Positions 15,383 to 24,689 of a stretch of DNA of 64,000 nucleotides are shown one piece after another. Origin of the DNA: Flavipsychrobacter sp. (GTDB lineage Bacteria > Bacteroidota > Bacteroidia > Chitinophagales > Chitinophagaceae); assembly GCA_017849575.1 (NCBI GenBank), contig JAFIGV010000027.1:124001-188000 (forward strand), read 5' to 3'. Every line of letters begins with the position of its first letter. The first letter of the stretch is position 1. The position numbers and the translations under genes are program-made. The notes beneath the pieces are model-generated. The model ran no database searches, was not told where the DNA came from, and saw only the letters and a list, made by a program, of their open reading frames with translations.

Positions 15383-18300
15383 ATGAAAAACTTTATCTTT
15401 TTATTTTTTTCACTGTTGCTTTTCAGCCAGGTGCCGGCTTTAGCGCAATCTCGTGAGGTGAAGGGAAAGGTACTCGACGAAAACGGACAAGGGCTACCGG
15501 GTGCTGGTATTACGATTCAAGGCACGAAGTCGGGTACGGTAAGTGATGTGGACGGAAACTTTACGCTGCAGCTACCCGAAGGCCGGACGACGCTGCTCGT
15601 ACAATCCATTGGATACACTACCAAAACCGTGACGGTGACGGCGGATAATATTACCATCCGGATGTCTCCCTCGGCACAGGAACTGCAGGGAGCCGTAGTA
15701 ACAGCGCTTGGAGTGCGAAGGGAAAAGCGAGAGATTGGTTACTCGGCTACTACGCTGAACTCTGACGAGCTGAACAACGGAAATAATGTAAGTGCCATTT
15801 CCGCTATTCAGGGTAAAACTGCCGGGGTGAATATAACCAGCTCGACGGGTGGGCCTGGCGGATCATCGCGGATTGTAATACGGGGTGAAAAATCTTTTCA
15901 AACCAACAATAATGCTTTGCTGGTGGTGGACGGCGTGATCATGAATAACTCGAGCCGCTTGCTGGATCCTCTAAGCAGTCTGGAGCAGGTTGATTTTGGA
16001 AACCGGGGCAACGACATTAACCCTGAAGACATTGAGTCCATCACCGTTTTAAAAGGTCCGGCAGCGGCAGCGCTATATGGTTCACAAGGTGCAGCCGGTG
16101 CTGTGATGATTACTACCAAATCGGGTAGAGCAAAAGGAAAAGGTCCCAATAAAACGCAGATCACTTACAACACCAGCTACACCTGGCACAGTGTACTTAA
16201 ACTGCCCGAATTTCAAAATACCTATGGTCAGGGCAATGTTTTTGACATTACACACGACCGCCGCGAGAATTTTAGCTGGGGAGAAGCTTTTGACGGAAAG
16301 ACACGCCCCTGGGGTCAGGAAATCAACGGACAGCAAAGGGTGAAGCCTTACAGCGCACTGTCAGACAATGTCCGCAATTTTTTCAAGACCGGGCATACCT
16401 GGGAAAACAACGTGTCGCTGGGAAACAGCAACGAAAATTCTTCGTTCTATCTTTCCCTAAATACGCTCAATAACAAAGGTGTAATCCCCAATACCTACTA
16501 CGACAAATATAGTATCCGCTTCAATGGTTCCACTCAGTTTAATAATAAGTTTTACGCTTCGGTGAATCTTAATTATCTCAACATTGCCTCAAGAGTGGAA
16601 GCCCAGGGGCAGGCAGACGGATCTGTATATGACAATGTGTTACAAACGCCCAGAGATATCCCCATTACAGAATTGAAGGATCTGAGCAATGTGTTCAACA
16701 GCATGAGCTATACCGATGCTACCGGCGTGAAGCGCTATGGTTATTACGGCGCTTATACCCTCAACCCCTACTGGGTGGCAGACAACTTTGACAACCGCAA
16801 CTATACCGATCGCGTGCTGGGGCAGTTTACTATCGGTTTCAAACCAAATGATAACTGGAATATCTATAACCGGTTTGGCGGCGATGTCATAGCAGACCGG
16901 ACATTCATCAAACAACCTTATCTCAACTCTCAGCCGTTCGATGGTTTCTATGACGGCTTGCCTCATAGCCTCAACGGGGGTTATTATGAAGGCACATCCA
17001 ACAGTGTGAACTTTTATGACGATCTTATAGCGCAATACAATAAGAAACTGAGCGACAAGTTCTCGGTGAACATCCTGGCCGGGGGCAATCTTCAATCGAA
17101 CACCAACCGTTCCAACAGCGTGGAAATTGACCCCAAGACCAATGGACTGGTAATACCGGAATACTATAATCTGGGGAATGCCACAGGACCTCTTACTGCT
17201 GCAAACACCACTCAACAGACGCGTATAGTGGCCTTATACGGAAGTGCTTCGCTGAACTATAATCGAACCCTCAACCTTGAATTGACCGGACGTAACGACT
17301 GGAATTCAACCCTAAAGCCTGGTAACTGGTCTTTCTTCTACCCGAGTGCCAACCTTTCCTATATTTTTACGGAGTCTCTGCGCGGCAGCAAGATTACCGA
17401 TCAGATTCTTAACTACGGAAAGATATACGTGAGCGCGGCCTCGGTAGGTAATGGAGCGAACGCTTATCAGAACAATCAGCCCGGATATACAGCCAATGTT
17501 ATCGAGTCCGGCTTTGGTACTGTTCGTTTTCCCTTCAACAGTGTGCCGGGCTACACACTCGGTAATGCATTGGGCAATGAAGACCTGAGACTCGAGAGAA
17601 CGAATAATTATGAAGCGGGTGTAAATCTGGGTTTGCTTCGCGACCGCATTACGCTGAATATGGCCTATTATACCAGCCGATCAATAGATGCGATCGTGCA
17701 GGTGCCCATCGCGCCCAGTTCGGGCTACACTTCGCGAGTGATCAATGTGGGTGAAGTACAAAACAAAGGTTTTGAGATAGAGCTGCGCGCCACACCGGTG
17801 AATAGTGCAAGCGGTTTCCGTTGGGAACTTTTCGGCACCTACACGCGCAATCGCAATGAGGTAGTCAGTCTTAGTGAAGGACAGTCGCAATTGTTGCTTG
17901 GCGGATTTAGTGGCATGGGCATCTACGCTGCTGTGGGCAAGCCCTTTGGCGCATTCTATGCGCAGGATATACAAACCACTTCCGACGGACGTGTGATTGT
18001 GGACAGTGCAACCGGCCTGCCTCAGCTCACTACCGGCACAGTTTATAAAGGCACTTACCAACCCAGGTTTATAGCATCCTGGGGCACCTCGCTTTCTTAC
18101 AAAGGATTTCGTCTCAATGTACTGTTTAACACCAAGCAAGGAGGAGTGTTTTATTCCCGCACCAAAGACATCCTCGACTTTGTAGGTGCAGCACAAGAGA
18201 CTGAAAACAGGGCAGCACAGGTATTTCCCAATTCGGTGTACGTAGGCTACGATGGCAACTATGTAACCAACACTACAGAATATGAGCCCTATGATTACTA

Positions 18301-18586
18301 CACCGCCGTGATACCAGCCGGACAGCACGTGATAGATGCCAGCTACGTGAAGCTGCAGGAGGCAAGCCTTGACTATACCGTACCTCAGAACATGTTGCGG
18401 CGCCTGCCCTTTGGTAGTGTGTCTGTTGGTTTATACGGCACTAATCTGGCCATTTGGACCGCTGCAGACAATAAATATGTAGATCCGGAAGTAAACTCCG
18501 GTGGCGCGAGCAACGAACAAGGTTTTGACTTTACCTCAAGGCCTTCGCTCAGGAATTTTGGTGTACGCCTCAGAGTATCATTCTAA
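15383..18586 (+). CDS. SusC/RagA family TonB-linked outer membrane transporter
   Basis: 1067 residues. Signal peptide MKNFIFLFFSLLLFSQVPALA is followed by a carboxypeptidase-like regulatory (CarboxypepD_reg) domain at about 25-110, a TonB plug at about 120-240 (GVNITSSTGGPGGSSRIVIRG, DGVIMNN, ITVLKGPAAAALYGS; quoted in pieces), and a long beta-barrel ending in an aromatic residue (GVRLRVSF). SusC proteins import oligosaccharides or peptides across the outer membrane with a SusD lipoprotein as lid. The SusD gene follows 11 bases later. No glycoside hydrolase or peptidase gene lies alongside, so the cargo cannot be named. The ATG is preceded by AAGGCGG. Confidence 0.95.
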   Translation: MKNFIFLFFSLLLFSQVPALAQSREVKGKVLDENGQGLPGAGITIQGTKSGTVSDVDGNFTLQLPEGRTTLLVQSIGYTTKTVTVTADNITIRMSPSAQELQGAVVTALGVRREKREIGYSATTLNSDELNNGNNVSAISAIQGKTAGVNITSSTGGPGGSSRIVIRGEKSFQTNNNALLVVDGVIMNNSSRLLDPLSSLEQVDFGNRGNDINPEDIESITVLKGPAAAALYGSQGAAGAVMITTKSGRAKGKGPNKTQITYNTSYTWHSVLKLPEFQNTYGQGNVFDITHDRRENFSWGEAFDGKTRPWGQEINGQQRVKPYSALSDNVRNFFKTGHTWENNVSLGNSNENSSFYLSLNTLNNKGVIPNTYYDKYSIRFNGSTQFNNKFYASVNLNYLNIASRVEAQGQADGSVYDNVLQTPRDIPITELKDLSNVFNSMSYTDATGVKRYGYYGAYTLNPYWVADNFDNRNYTDRVLGQFTIGFKPNDNWNIYNRFGGDVIADRTFIKQPYLNSQPFDGFYDGLPHSLNGGYYEGTSNSVNFYDDLIAQYNKKLSDKFSVNILAGGNLQSNTNRSNSVEIDPKTNGLVIPEYYNLGNATGPLTAANTTQQTRIVALYGSASLNYNRTLNLELTGRNDWNSTLKPGNWSFFYPSANLSYIFTESLRGSKITDQILNYGKIYVSAASVGNGANAYQNNQPGYTANVIESGFGTVRFPFNSVPGYTLGNALGNEDLRLERTNNYEAGVNLGLLRDRITLNMAYYTSRSIDAIVQVPIAPSSGYTSRVINVGEVQNKGFEIELRATPVNSASGFRWELFGTYTRNRNEVVSLSEGQSQLLLGGFSGMGIYAAVGKPFGAFYAQDIQTTSDGRVIVDSATGLPQLTTGTVYKGTYQPRFIASWGTSLSYKGFRLNVLFNTKQGGVFYSRTKDILDFVGAAQETENRAAQVFPNSVYVGYDGNYVTNTTEYEPYDYYTAVIPAGQHVIDASYVKLQEASLDYTVPQNMLRRLPFGSVSVGLYGTNLAIWTAADNKYVDPEVNSGGASNEQGFDFTSRPSLRNFGVRLRVSF

Positions 18587-18597
18587 GTAAAAAAACA

Positions 18598-20091
18598 ATG
18601 ACGATGAAGATCAAACATTCAATGATAGCGGCAGCAACCCTGGGTTTGCTGTTTGCCGGCACCGGTTGCCGGAAATACCTTGATGTGAACGATAATCCCA
18701 ATGTTGCCCGTACGGTCACTCCGCAGTTGCTGTTACCTTCTGCCGAGGCTACGATCGGGTCGGCCATGGGAGTGGATTTTCAGATCAACGGCGGCATTTG
18801 GGCACAGTTCTGGACACAGGCCACCACATCCAGCCAATACAAAACACTGGAGCAATACCAACCCGGTGCTAACAGTTATGATCGGGTATGGGGCCTGTTT
18901 TATAATCAGGCACTTACTGATCTAAAAAGCCTGGACAGTATTGCCCTGGCTACCAACAACAAGCAGTATGCTGCCATTTCGCGCCTGTTGCAGGCCTATA
19001 GTTTCCAGATGATCACCGATGCCTGGGGCGATGTACCCTTCACGGAAGCCATCAAAGGAAGCCAGGACAACGGAGGAATTACTGATCCACATTTCGATCC
19101 GCAGGAAGTGGTGTATAATGGTATCATCGGTCTTATCGAGCAAGGTACCGCACTTATTGATCCCACCGACCCATCTCAGCCCGGCGCCGACGATCTGATA
19201 TTTGGCGGCGATATGGATTTGTGGAAAAAGTTTGCCAATACCCTTAAACTTCGTGTTTACCTGCGGCTTGCTTATAAAAATCCGGCGCAGGCACAGGCGG
19301 GCATTGCAGCTCTTTATGCCTCGGGCGAAGGCTTTTTGGAAGAAGGGGAAGACGCACAGATCAATTACACTTCCACACCCGGAAATCAAAACCCTCTTTA
19401 CTCGGAAGAAGTGGGCCTGAGCAGAACACAAAATCTGGTGGCTAGTGCAACGGTGGTAGATTCTATGAATGCAAACAACGATCCGCGGGCCCTGGTCTTT
19501 TTTCTAAAGTCGGGCAGCTCGGTAGTAGGTCTGGCTCAGGGAAATTATAATGCACCCACCAACACGCCGGTTTCGTACCCCTCGCCGGTAACAGGTGCAA
19601 GAGCTACGAGCGCAGCCTCAGCAGAGGCCCCTGTAAAATTGCTCACGGGTTATGAGAGCCTGTTTTTACAATCCGAAGCCGCGGCTCGCGGATGGGGCGA
19701 TGCCGGCATGGATGAAGAACTCTTCTACCGTGGCATTTTTGCCAACTTCCTGTCCTACGGACTGGTTGACAATACGGATTCCTCAGCCTATAGCGATTAT
19801 GTCTCCGGCGCCTACTGGGGCATGTATCCCACTGGCGGCGGAACGGAAGAAAAGGTGCAGCATATCATTACCCAAAAATGGTTTTCCATGACGGGTAATC
19901 AGGGCTTCGAAGCCTGGACAGAATGGCGACGCACGGGCTATCCTACGTTCTTTACCGTATCAAAAACGTCTATCATCGGAAACATTTTCCCGCAACGATT
20001 CCTTTATCCGAATACTGAACTTACCAGAAACGCAAACTTTCCGGGCCAGAAGACAGTGAAGGACAAAGTGTGGTGGGACGCAAAAGATTAG
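18598..20091 (+). CDS. SusD/RagB family nutrient-binding lipoprotein (SusD-like_2 type)
   Basis: 497 residues. The start is ATG at 18598 or the ATG two codons later. The lipoprotein signal ends AGTGC, with Cys near 24, followed by RKYLDVNDNPN, the usual SusD opening. Tetratricopeptide-like helices run through the middle, and the C-terminal part has the WFSMTGNQGFEAWTEWRRTGYP segment typical of this branch (quoted in part). SusD covers the SusC channel on the cell surface and captures the ligand. It is co-transcribed with the SusC gene, with a further Ig-like lipoprotein gene 30 bases downstream. Confidence 0.93.
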   Translation: MTMKIKHSMIAAATLGLLFAGTGCRKYLDVNDNPNVARTVTPQLLLPSAEATIGSAMGVDFQINGGIWAQFWTQATTSSQYKTLEQYQPGANSYDRVWGLFYNQALTDLKSLDSIALATNNKQYAAISRLLQAYSFQMITDAWGDVPFTEAIKGSQDNGGITDPHFDPQEVVYNGIIGLIEQGTALIDPTDPSQPGADDLIFGGDMDLWKKFANTLKLRVYLRLAYKNPAQAQAGIAALYASGEGFLEEGEDAQINYTSTPGNQNPLYSEEVGLSRTQNLVASATVVDSMNANNDPRALVFFLKSGSSVVGLAQGNYNAPTNTPVSYPSPVTGARATSAASAEAPVKLLTGYESLFLQSEAAARGWGDAGMDEELFYRGIFANFLSYGLVDNTDSSAYSDYVSGAYWGMYPTGGGTEEKVQHIITQKWFSMTGNQGFEAWTEWRRTGYPTFFTVSKTSIIGNIFPQRFLYPNTELTRNANFPGQKTVKDKVWWDAKD

Positions 20092-20121
20092 AATTAAACC
20101 AAAACGAAAAAAAGCTAAAAA

Positions 20122-20760
20122 ATGAGAACGATATTATTTGCGGCCCTGCTGACCACGGGAATGGCATTGGGGTGTAAAAAAGAGAATGATGTATCGAAAG
20201 TCGTGGATATCGCTTACCCGGCTATTGAACTGAAGGGCGATAAATATGTGAGCCTTCATACCGGCGAGAGCTACAGCGACCCGGGGGCTCATGTCTCCGA
20301 CCCAACCAACGGTTCGTCTGCGGATATCATGGCCGACTACAGTTCGCTGGATGTAAATACGCCCGGGCTCTACTATATGCAGTATAGCTATACCAATTCT
20401 TACGGCTACACCAGCAATGCGGGTCGCTACATAGCGGTGACTGATTATGCGGATGCTGTGGACCTAAGCGGCAGTTATGAGCGCACGGCCAATGGCGTAG
20501 TGGTGAATCTTGAGCGCGTGGCACGTGGGCTCTATATGACCGACGACATGGGCGGCGCAGGACTGAATGATGCAGGATATTTTGCGGTGCTTGATGATTC
20601 TACCATAGACTTCGGACCCCAGCTCTCTGAGTCGCTCGGCACAGAGATCTATGGTGTAAACGGAGCCTTGCAGATAGGACCCGATGATACAAGCTATACC
20701 TACGCACTAAGAGCGCCGGGCTACGGTACGGCACAAAGGGTGTTTGTGAAGGTGCAGTGA
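20122..20760 (+). CDS. Ig-like (DUF5011/BT_2262-type) lipoprotein
   Basis: 212 residues. The lipobox MALGC places Cys near 18, followed by KKE. Residues about 30-115 look like a DUF5011-type immunoglobulin fold (YVSLHTGESYSDPGAHVSD, then GLYYMQYSYTNSYGY). The C-terminal half is a beta-rich domain seen in third genes of some SusC/SusD operons, as with BT_2262 relatives. These surface lipoproteins are thought to help bind the substrate. It is the third gene of the operon and ends 19 bases before a convergent glycosyltransferase gene, with no obvious terminator between them. Confidence 0.8.
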   Translation: MRTILFAALLTTGMALGCKKENDVSKVVDIAYPAIELKGDKYVSLHTGESYSDPGAHVSDPTNGSSADIMADYSSLDVNTPGLYYMQYSYTNSYGYTSNAGRYIAVTDYADAVDLSGSYERTANGVVVNLERVARGLYMTDDMGGAGLNDAGYFAVLDDSTIDFGPQLSESLGTEIYGVNGALQIGPDDTSYTYALRAPGYGTAQRVFVKVQ

Positions 20761-20779
20761 GGGAAAGATTTACGTGGGG

Positions 20780-21907
20780 CTATTTTGAGCTGTTCAATAA
20801 GCGACGGTATAAGTCAATAAACGCATTCACCATGTGCGCACGGGTAAAGTTCTGCTCAAATCGTTTTCGGGCATTTTCTCCCAATCGTTTTGCGAGCTCC
20901 GGGTTATCCACCACACTGGTTAATGCTGATGCGAGCGCCGCCGGGTTTTGTGTGGGTACGTTATAACCGGTGATGCCATGCAGATTTACCCAGCTCACTC
21001 CTGAGCCACTTATTTCCGTTGCAACGATGGGTTTGCCGAAATACATGGCTTCGAGCTGAACTACCCCAAATGCCTCAGATCTTTTTACAGAGGGTAGGCA
21101 AAAGACATCGCAGGCTTCATAATAAGAGCCTAATACTTCGTCAGAAATTCTGCCCAGTAATATTACCTTGTCCTGTAGCTGCCGTTCTTGTATTTCCTTC
21201 TCTAACTTTTCTTTTAGTTCACCGGCGCCGGCGATCAAAACGACAGTATCGTCGGAAATATGTTCGCTTGCCGCAATAAGGTGTTCAAACCCTTTGTAAT
21301 ACACTAGTCTGCCCAGGCTGAAGACGATCTTTTTGTTCGCCCATTTCCTGCGTATCTCCGTCACGGTCAGCGGGTTGGATACGAGCCTTTCGGTAGATAT
21401 TCCTAAGGGAATGCTTATTGTTTTTTCGCGAAAACTCTTTAATGGTAAAGAGCCGCTAATATAATTTTCAGAAGTGGCCACGATAGCATCTGCGCGCTTG
21501 AGTACCCAGCGCTCCAACGGACGGAAAAGTGGATAGATAAAACGTTGGCGGATGATATCGCTGTGCCAATGCACCACAACCTTCATTTTTGGCGAAACAA
21601 ACAGCAGGGCAAGCGCTACCATTGGATTGGGAAAGTGTAACTGAACTATATCATAGTCAGATTGAATAATGCGTAGTTTGCTGATAATAGCCGGAGAGAT
21701 GGAAGTAGCTGCAATATTGCGGAGCGTAGCCATCCGGAATATGGTGTAGGAACCTTTCTTTTCGATACTGGTTCTGGCAGACACGCTTGAGCACATAACG
21801 TCGCAAGGTATTCCGGCGTCGTTAAGTCCTTCGGTCATGTCGAATGTCACAGATTCAATCCCGCCAAACTGAGGAGGGTAGTTTTTTGTAAGTTGAAGAA
21901 CCTTCAT
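20780..21907 (-). CDS. GT4 family glycosyltransferase
   Basis: 375 residues, GT-B fold. The N-terminal domain begins MKVLQLTKNYPPQFGGIESV, a typical opening, with VVHWHSD in the acceptor domain. The C-terminal domain has IAGAGELKEKLEKEI and the EX7E signature SEAFGVVQLEAMYFGKPIVA that binds the nucleotide-sugar donor. It should add one hexose or related sugar to a lipid-linked glycan on the cytoplasmic side. It is the last gene of the polysaccharide locus, separated from the flippase gene by 165 bases, and the only canonical glycosyltransferase in it. Confidence 0.92.
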   Translation of the reverse strand: MKVLQLTKNYPPQFGGIESVTFDMTEGLNDAGIPCDVMCSSVSARTSIEKKGSYTIFRMATLRNIAATSISPAIISKLRIIQSDYDIVQLHFPNPMVALALLFVSPKMKVVVHWHSDIIRQRFIYPLFRPLERWVLKRADAIVATSENYISGSLPLKSFREKTISIPLGISTERLVSNPLTVTEIRRKWANKKIVFSLGRLVYYKGFEHLIAASEHISDDTVVLIAGAGELKEKLEKEIQERQLQDKVILLGRISDEVLGSYYEACDVFCLPSVKRSEAFGVVQLEAMYFGKPIVATEISGSGVSWVNLHGITGYNVPTQNPAALASALTSVVDNPELAKRLGENARKRFEQNFTRAHMVNAFIDLYRRLLNSSK

Positions 21908-22072
21908 TATTGGTTGCTATCGAATCGGGGCGTACAACTTTTTTTGTCGAAAACTAACAACAAAAAAAATGACGCTTTTGCAAAGCACGTAAAGATAGAA
22001 TAAGAATTTGTAGCGAATGCAATTCCTGACCCCAGGATGTTGGATAAAACGACGATCGTGTGGGTATAATCA

Positions 22073-23347
22073 CTATTTATTTATCAGCGTGATACAAAAT
22101 ACAGCCAATCCAGATGCGTAGAAAATTATGTTGAGCAATCGAAACTTTCGCAACTGCCATTGTCGTGTATGGAGCAGATGCACCTGAAGCAAGTAGCCGA
22201 TAAAAAGCACCGTGAGATGAAAGAAGGTAACCGTGAGCAGATCGAAATTGACAAAATATTTAAGCACCACTATTGCTGTAATAAAGGATGCTAACAGGAT
22301 AAATAGCTGCCTGGTAAAATATAAAGACAAATTTTCACGAACGATAAAGCCTTCGTTAAAGGAAACTGCCATCCACATTACGATCTGCACCGTAAGCAGC
22401 CAGTGCAGATTTCGATAATGCTCGTAATCTGAAAATAATTTTAGATAGGGCTTAAGAAGTACAGGCAGCGCGAAATAACAGATCGTATTGATGACCACGA
22501 GCAGCAGGAAAAAAGCCGACAGGTAGCGATCAATTTTTCCTTTATCGGCCACGAACAGCTTCTTGTAGAAGAGGATATTGACAAACTGTTGCAGAATGAC
22601 AATGCTGCCGGAGATACGGAAATAGAATGAGTAAATGCCCACGGCCTCTTCCGAAAGAAAGCCTTTCACCAGAAGTCTGCCCGCGGTGGTCAGCAATACC
22701 ACCATCAGAGAATTGACAATGAGCGGAATGCCATACTTCAGAATGTTTTTATACTGCCCTATCAAAGCATAAGAGAGGCGAAAATGCGATCGGAATGAAA
22801 CATAGACATGGACGAAGATCAGGGCCAGCAGCAAATCAAGAAATAAAATCAACGATGGCCGCAAATGCGGAAAAAAATAAAAGACAAGACAGAGCAGGAG
22901 CAGATAAATATACAATACACTATCGGTGACTACGGCAATTGTGGGTCGCTCGTGTGTTTTGTAAACCGTAGAGATGATGTATATGTTGGAGATAATGAGG
23001 GAAAGGCACAAACTCCATATCATACCCTGACTTAGCAGATGGAAACGACTGAGCAAAAAGTAGGCAACTGAGAAGAACGAAAGCACCAGAAAATGAATGA
23101 GAAAGGCCGCAAAATTGTACTTCCGGCGTTCTTTTAACTGAAAATAGGGGTACGACGCAGGAAACCCGCCACTGACAATCATTGCCACAATGCCTGCTAC
23201 ACCCAGTCCATACTCCAGCCAGCCATAGGTAGGGAGATCCAAAACATTGGATAGTATAATCGGAGCAATAAAAACACAGGATTTGCTCAGCGTAAAAACA
23301 ATCAGGTTCTTGAAAATAAATTTCTTATCAAATGCCTTCCAGACCAT
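22073..23347 (-). CDS. Wzx-like polysaccharide flippase (MATE/PST family)
   Basis: 424 residues with 10-12 hydrophobic segments and few charged stretches. The opening SKSCVFIAPIILSNVLDLPTYG resembles oligosaccharide flippases (PST/Wzx), which move undecaprenyl-linked repeat units across the inner membrane (quoted in part). Sequence conservation in this family is poor, so the call rests on topology and context. The gene overlaps the Wzy-like gene upstream by 20 bases, a normal pairing for Wzx/Wzy pathways. Confidence 0.8.
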   Translation of the reverse strand: MVWKAFDKKFIFKNLIVFTLSKSCVFIAPIILSNVLDLPTYGWLEYGLGVAGIVAMIVSGGFPASYPYFQLKERRKYNFAAFLIHFLVLSFFSVAYFLLSRFHLLSQGMIWSLCLSLIISNIYIISTVYKTHERPTIAVVTDSVLYIYLLLLCLVFYFFPHLRPSLILFLDLLLALIFVHVYVSFRSHFRLSYALIGQYKNILKYGIPLIVNSLMVVLLTTAGRLLVKGFLSEEAVGIYSFYFRISGSIVILQQFVNILFYKKLFVADKGKIDRYLSAFFLLLVVINTICYFALPVLLKPYLKLFSDYEHYRNLHWLLTVQIVMWMAVSFNEGFIVRENLSLYFTRQLFILLASFITAIVVLKYFVNFDLLTVTFFHLTVLFIGYLLQVHLLHTRQWQLRKFRLLNIIFYASGLAVFCITLINK

Positions 23348-24689
23348 TATCTGAAACAGATGGTTTTATAACTGTCCAAATGATTTTTTTAAAATGATGG
23401 AAAATAAGCGGTACAGACAGCGAGGTCAGAAAGATAATGCCCATTCCGCTCACAATAAGATTTACTGTAGGCATAAAAAAGACAATAAATACTACGAACA
23501 GATACATGGGCACCCACAAAACTTTTCCATGAGCAACCTTTGTCCACAAGTACTTATTCAGCACTCCCCAGCCAAACATAAATAGCAGCCCCAACCATCC
23601 AAAATCAACGAAAACATCGCCAAAAAAACTTACGTAAACTCCAGGTCGCGGAAACAAAATCTGTTCATTTACGGCATCGAGATTGACCAGTGGTAACACT
23701 CTTAAAAAATTATAGAAATGCTGTCCCCCCCAATAGTGTTCACCTTGTAGGTTGTAGTGCTGCCAGAGATAGTTGAACTCGAAAATGCCATGACTGATGT
23801 ATTGCCCAATGTGCAGATACAAAAACTTTATGGTTCTCCAGGTATTCGGACCGGAATTGATGAATTCTTCATACCACCGATCTACCGAGAAAGTAAAGTT
23901 ATAGTCCGAAATATGCAATACATAGGTAAAGTCAAAATCAAAATCGCCATTGCCAAAAGCCAGGCGCTCTTCAATAAGCCTTGCCAGCAGGAAAACCAGC
24001 AATACGGCACTGATTCCCAGGGTGATCACCTGCCTTGCTGTTAGCTTTTTTTTATTGTTGATTCTCCGTATTAGAAAATACATAATGATGTTGTGAAAGA
24101 TCGGGAAACGCGAACCGATAAGCAGCGCATCCAAAATAGGATAAAAGAACATAAGCGTGCACGCCCCGCGGAGAAATCTGGACTTCTGCCCGGAAAATTG
24201 CATCCAGAAATAATTGAAGTAAACCAGTGGAAAGAGCACGGAAGCTAAGGCCGAAAGCGAGCCGGACGATTGCTCGTCGAGCGCTGAACGGTTTTCATAC
24301 ATATTCATTGCAAAACTTGCCCCGCGTGTGTGGATTCTGTCATAAAGGCGAAGGGCGATGCCTGCAACTGCCAGAATAAGGCTGAGGTAAAAGGCTGCAT
24401 TGTATTGTTCCGGAAAAAGATTCGGCCGGGTATCTTTCTTTTTAAAACGAATGACTACCGTACCGGCAATAAAAGAAACATAGCAAAGCAGGATGTAGAT
24501 GAAAGGGAAAACGCTTAGATGAATACTCACGTGCGCGGGCGTGAGCAAAAAAACAGCAAGATAGAAGCATAGGCCTCCAATCGCCACCTTTGCTGGCTGT
24601 ATCCGGTCAATAAATTTATAGTTATACAATGCCGCAAATTTATCGATCTTAAGACGCCATTTTTCTACAGCAGCCGTAACAAAAATCAA
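23328..24689 (-). CDS. Wzy-like oligosaccharide repeat-unit polymerase
   Basis: 453 residues with about ten membrane segments and a large periplasmic loop near the middle (roughly residues 230-330, with FNYLWQHYNLQGEHYWGG). The pattern matches O-antigen/repeat-unit polymerases, which join flipped repeat units into a chain. These proteins share almost no sequence motifs, so the evidence is topology plus position between the flippase and the sugar genes. The start is TTG at 24689, overlapping the stop of the gene upstream as TTGA; no in-frame ATG is available nearby. Confidence 0.72.
   Translation of the reverse strand: MIFVTAAVEKWRLKIDKFAALYNYKFIDRIQPAKVAIGGLCFYLAVFLLTPAHVSIHLSVFPFIYILLCYVSFIAGTVVIRFKKKDTRPNLFPEQYNAAFYLSLILAVAGIALRLYDRIHTRGASFAMNMYENRSALDEQSSGSLSALASVLFPLVYFNYFWMQFSGQKSRFLRGACTLMFFYPILDALLIGSRFPIFHNIIMYFLIRRINNKKKLTARQVITLGISAVLLVFLLARLIEERLAFGNGDFDFDFTYVLHISDYNFTFSVDRWYEEFINSGPNTWRTIKFLYLHIGQYISHGIFEFNYLWQHYNLQGEHYWGGQHFYNFLRVLPLVNLDAVNEQILFPRPGVYVSFFGDVFVDFGWLGLLFMFGWGVLNKYLWTKVAHGKVLWVPMYLFVVFIVFFMPTVNLIVSGMGIIFLTSLSVPLIFHHFKKIIWTVIKPSVSDNGLEGI

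Noticed and set aside
21908-22072. Internal promoter for the last glycosyltransferase gene
   Set aside because: AT-rich spacer with only partial -7 matches; no acceptable -33/-7 pair.
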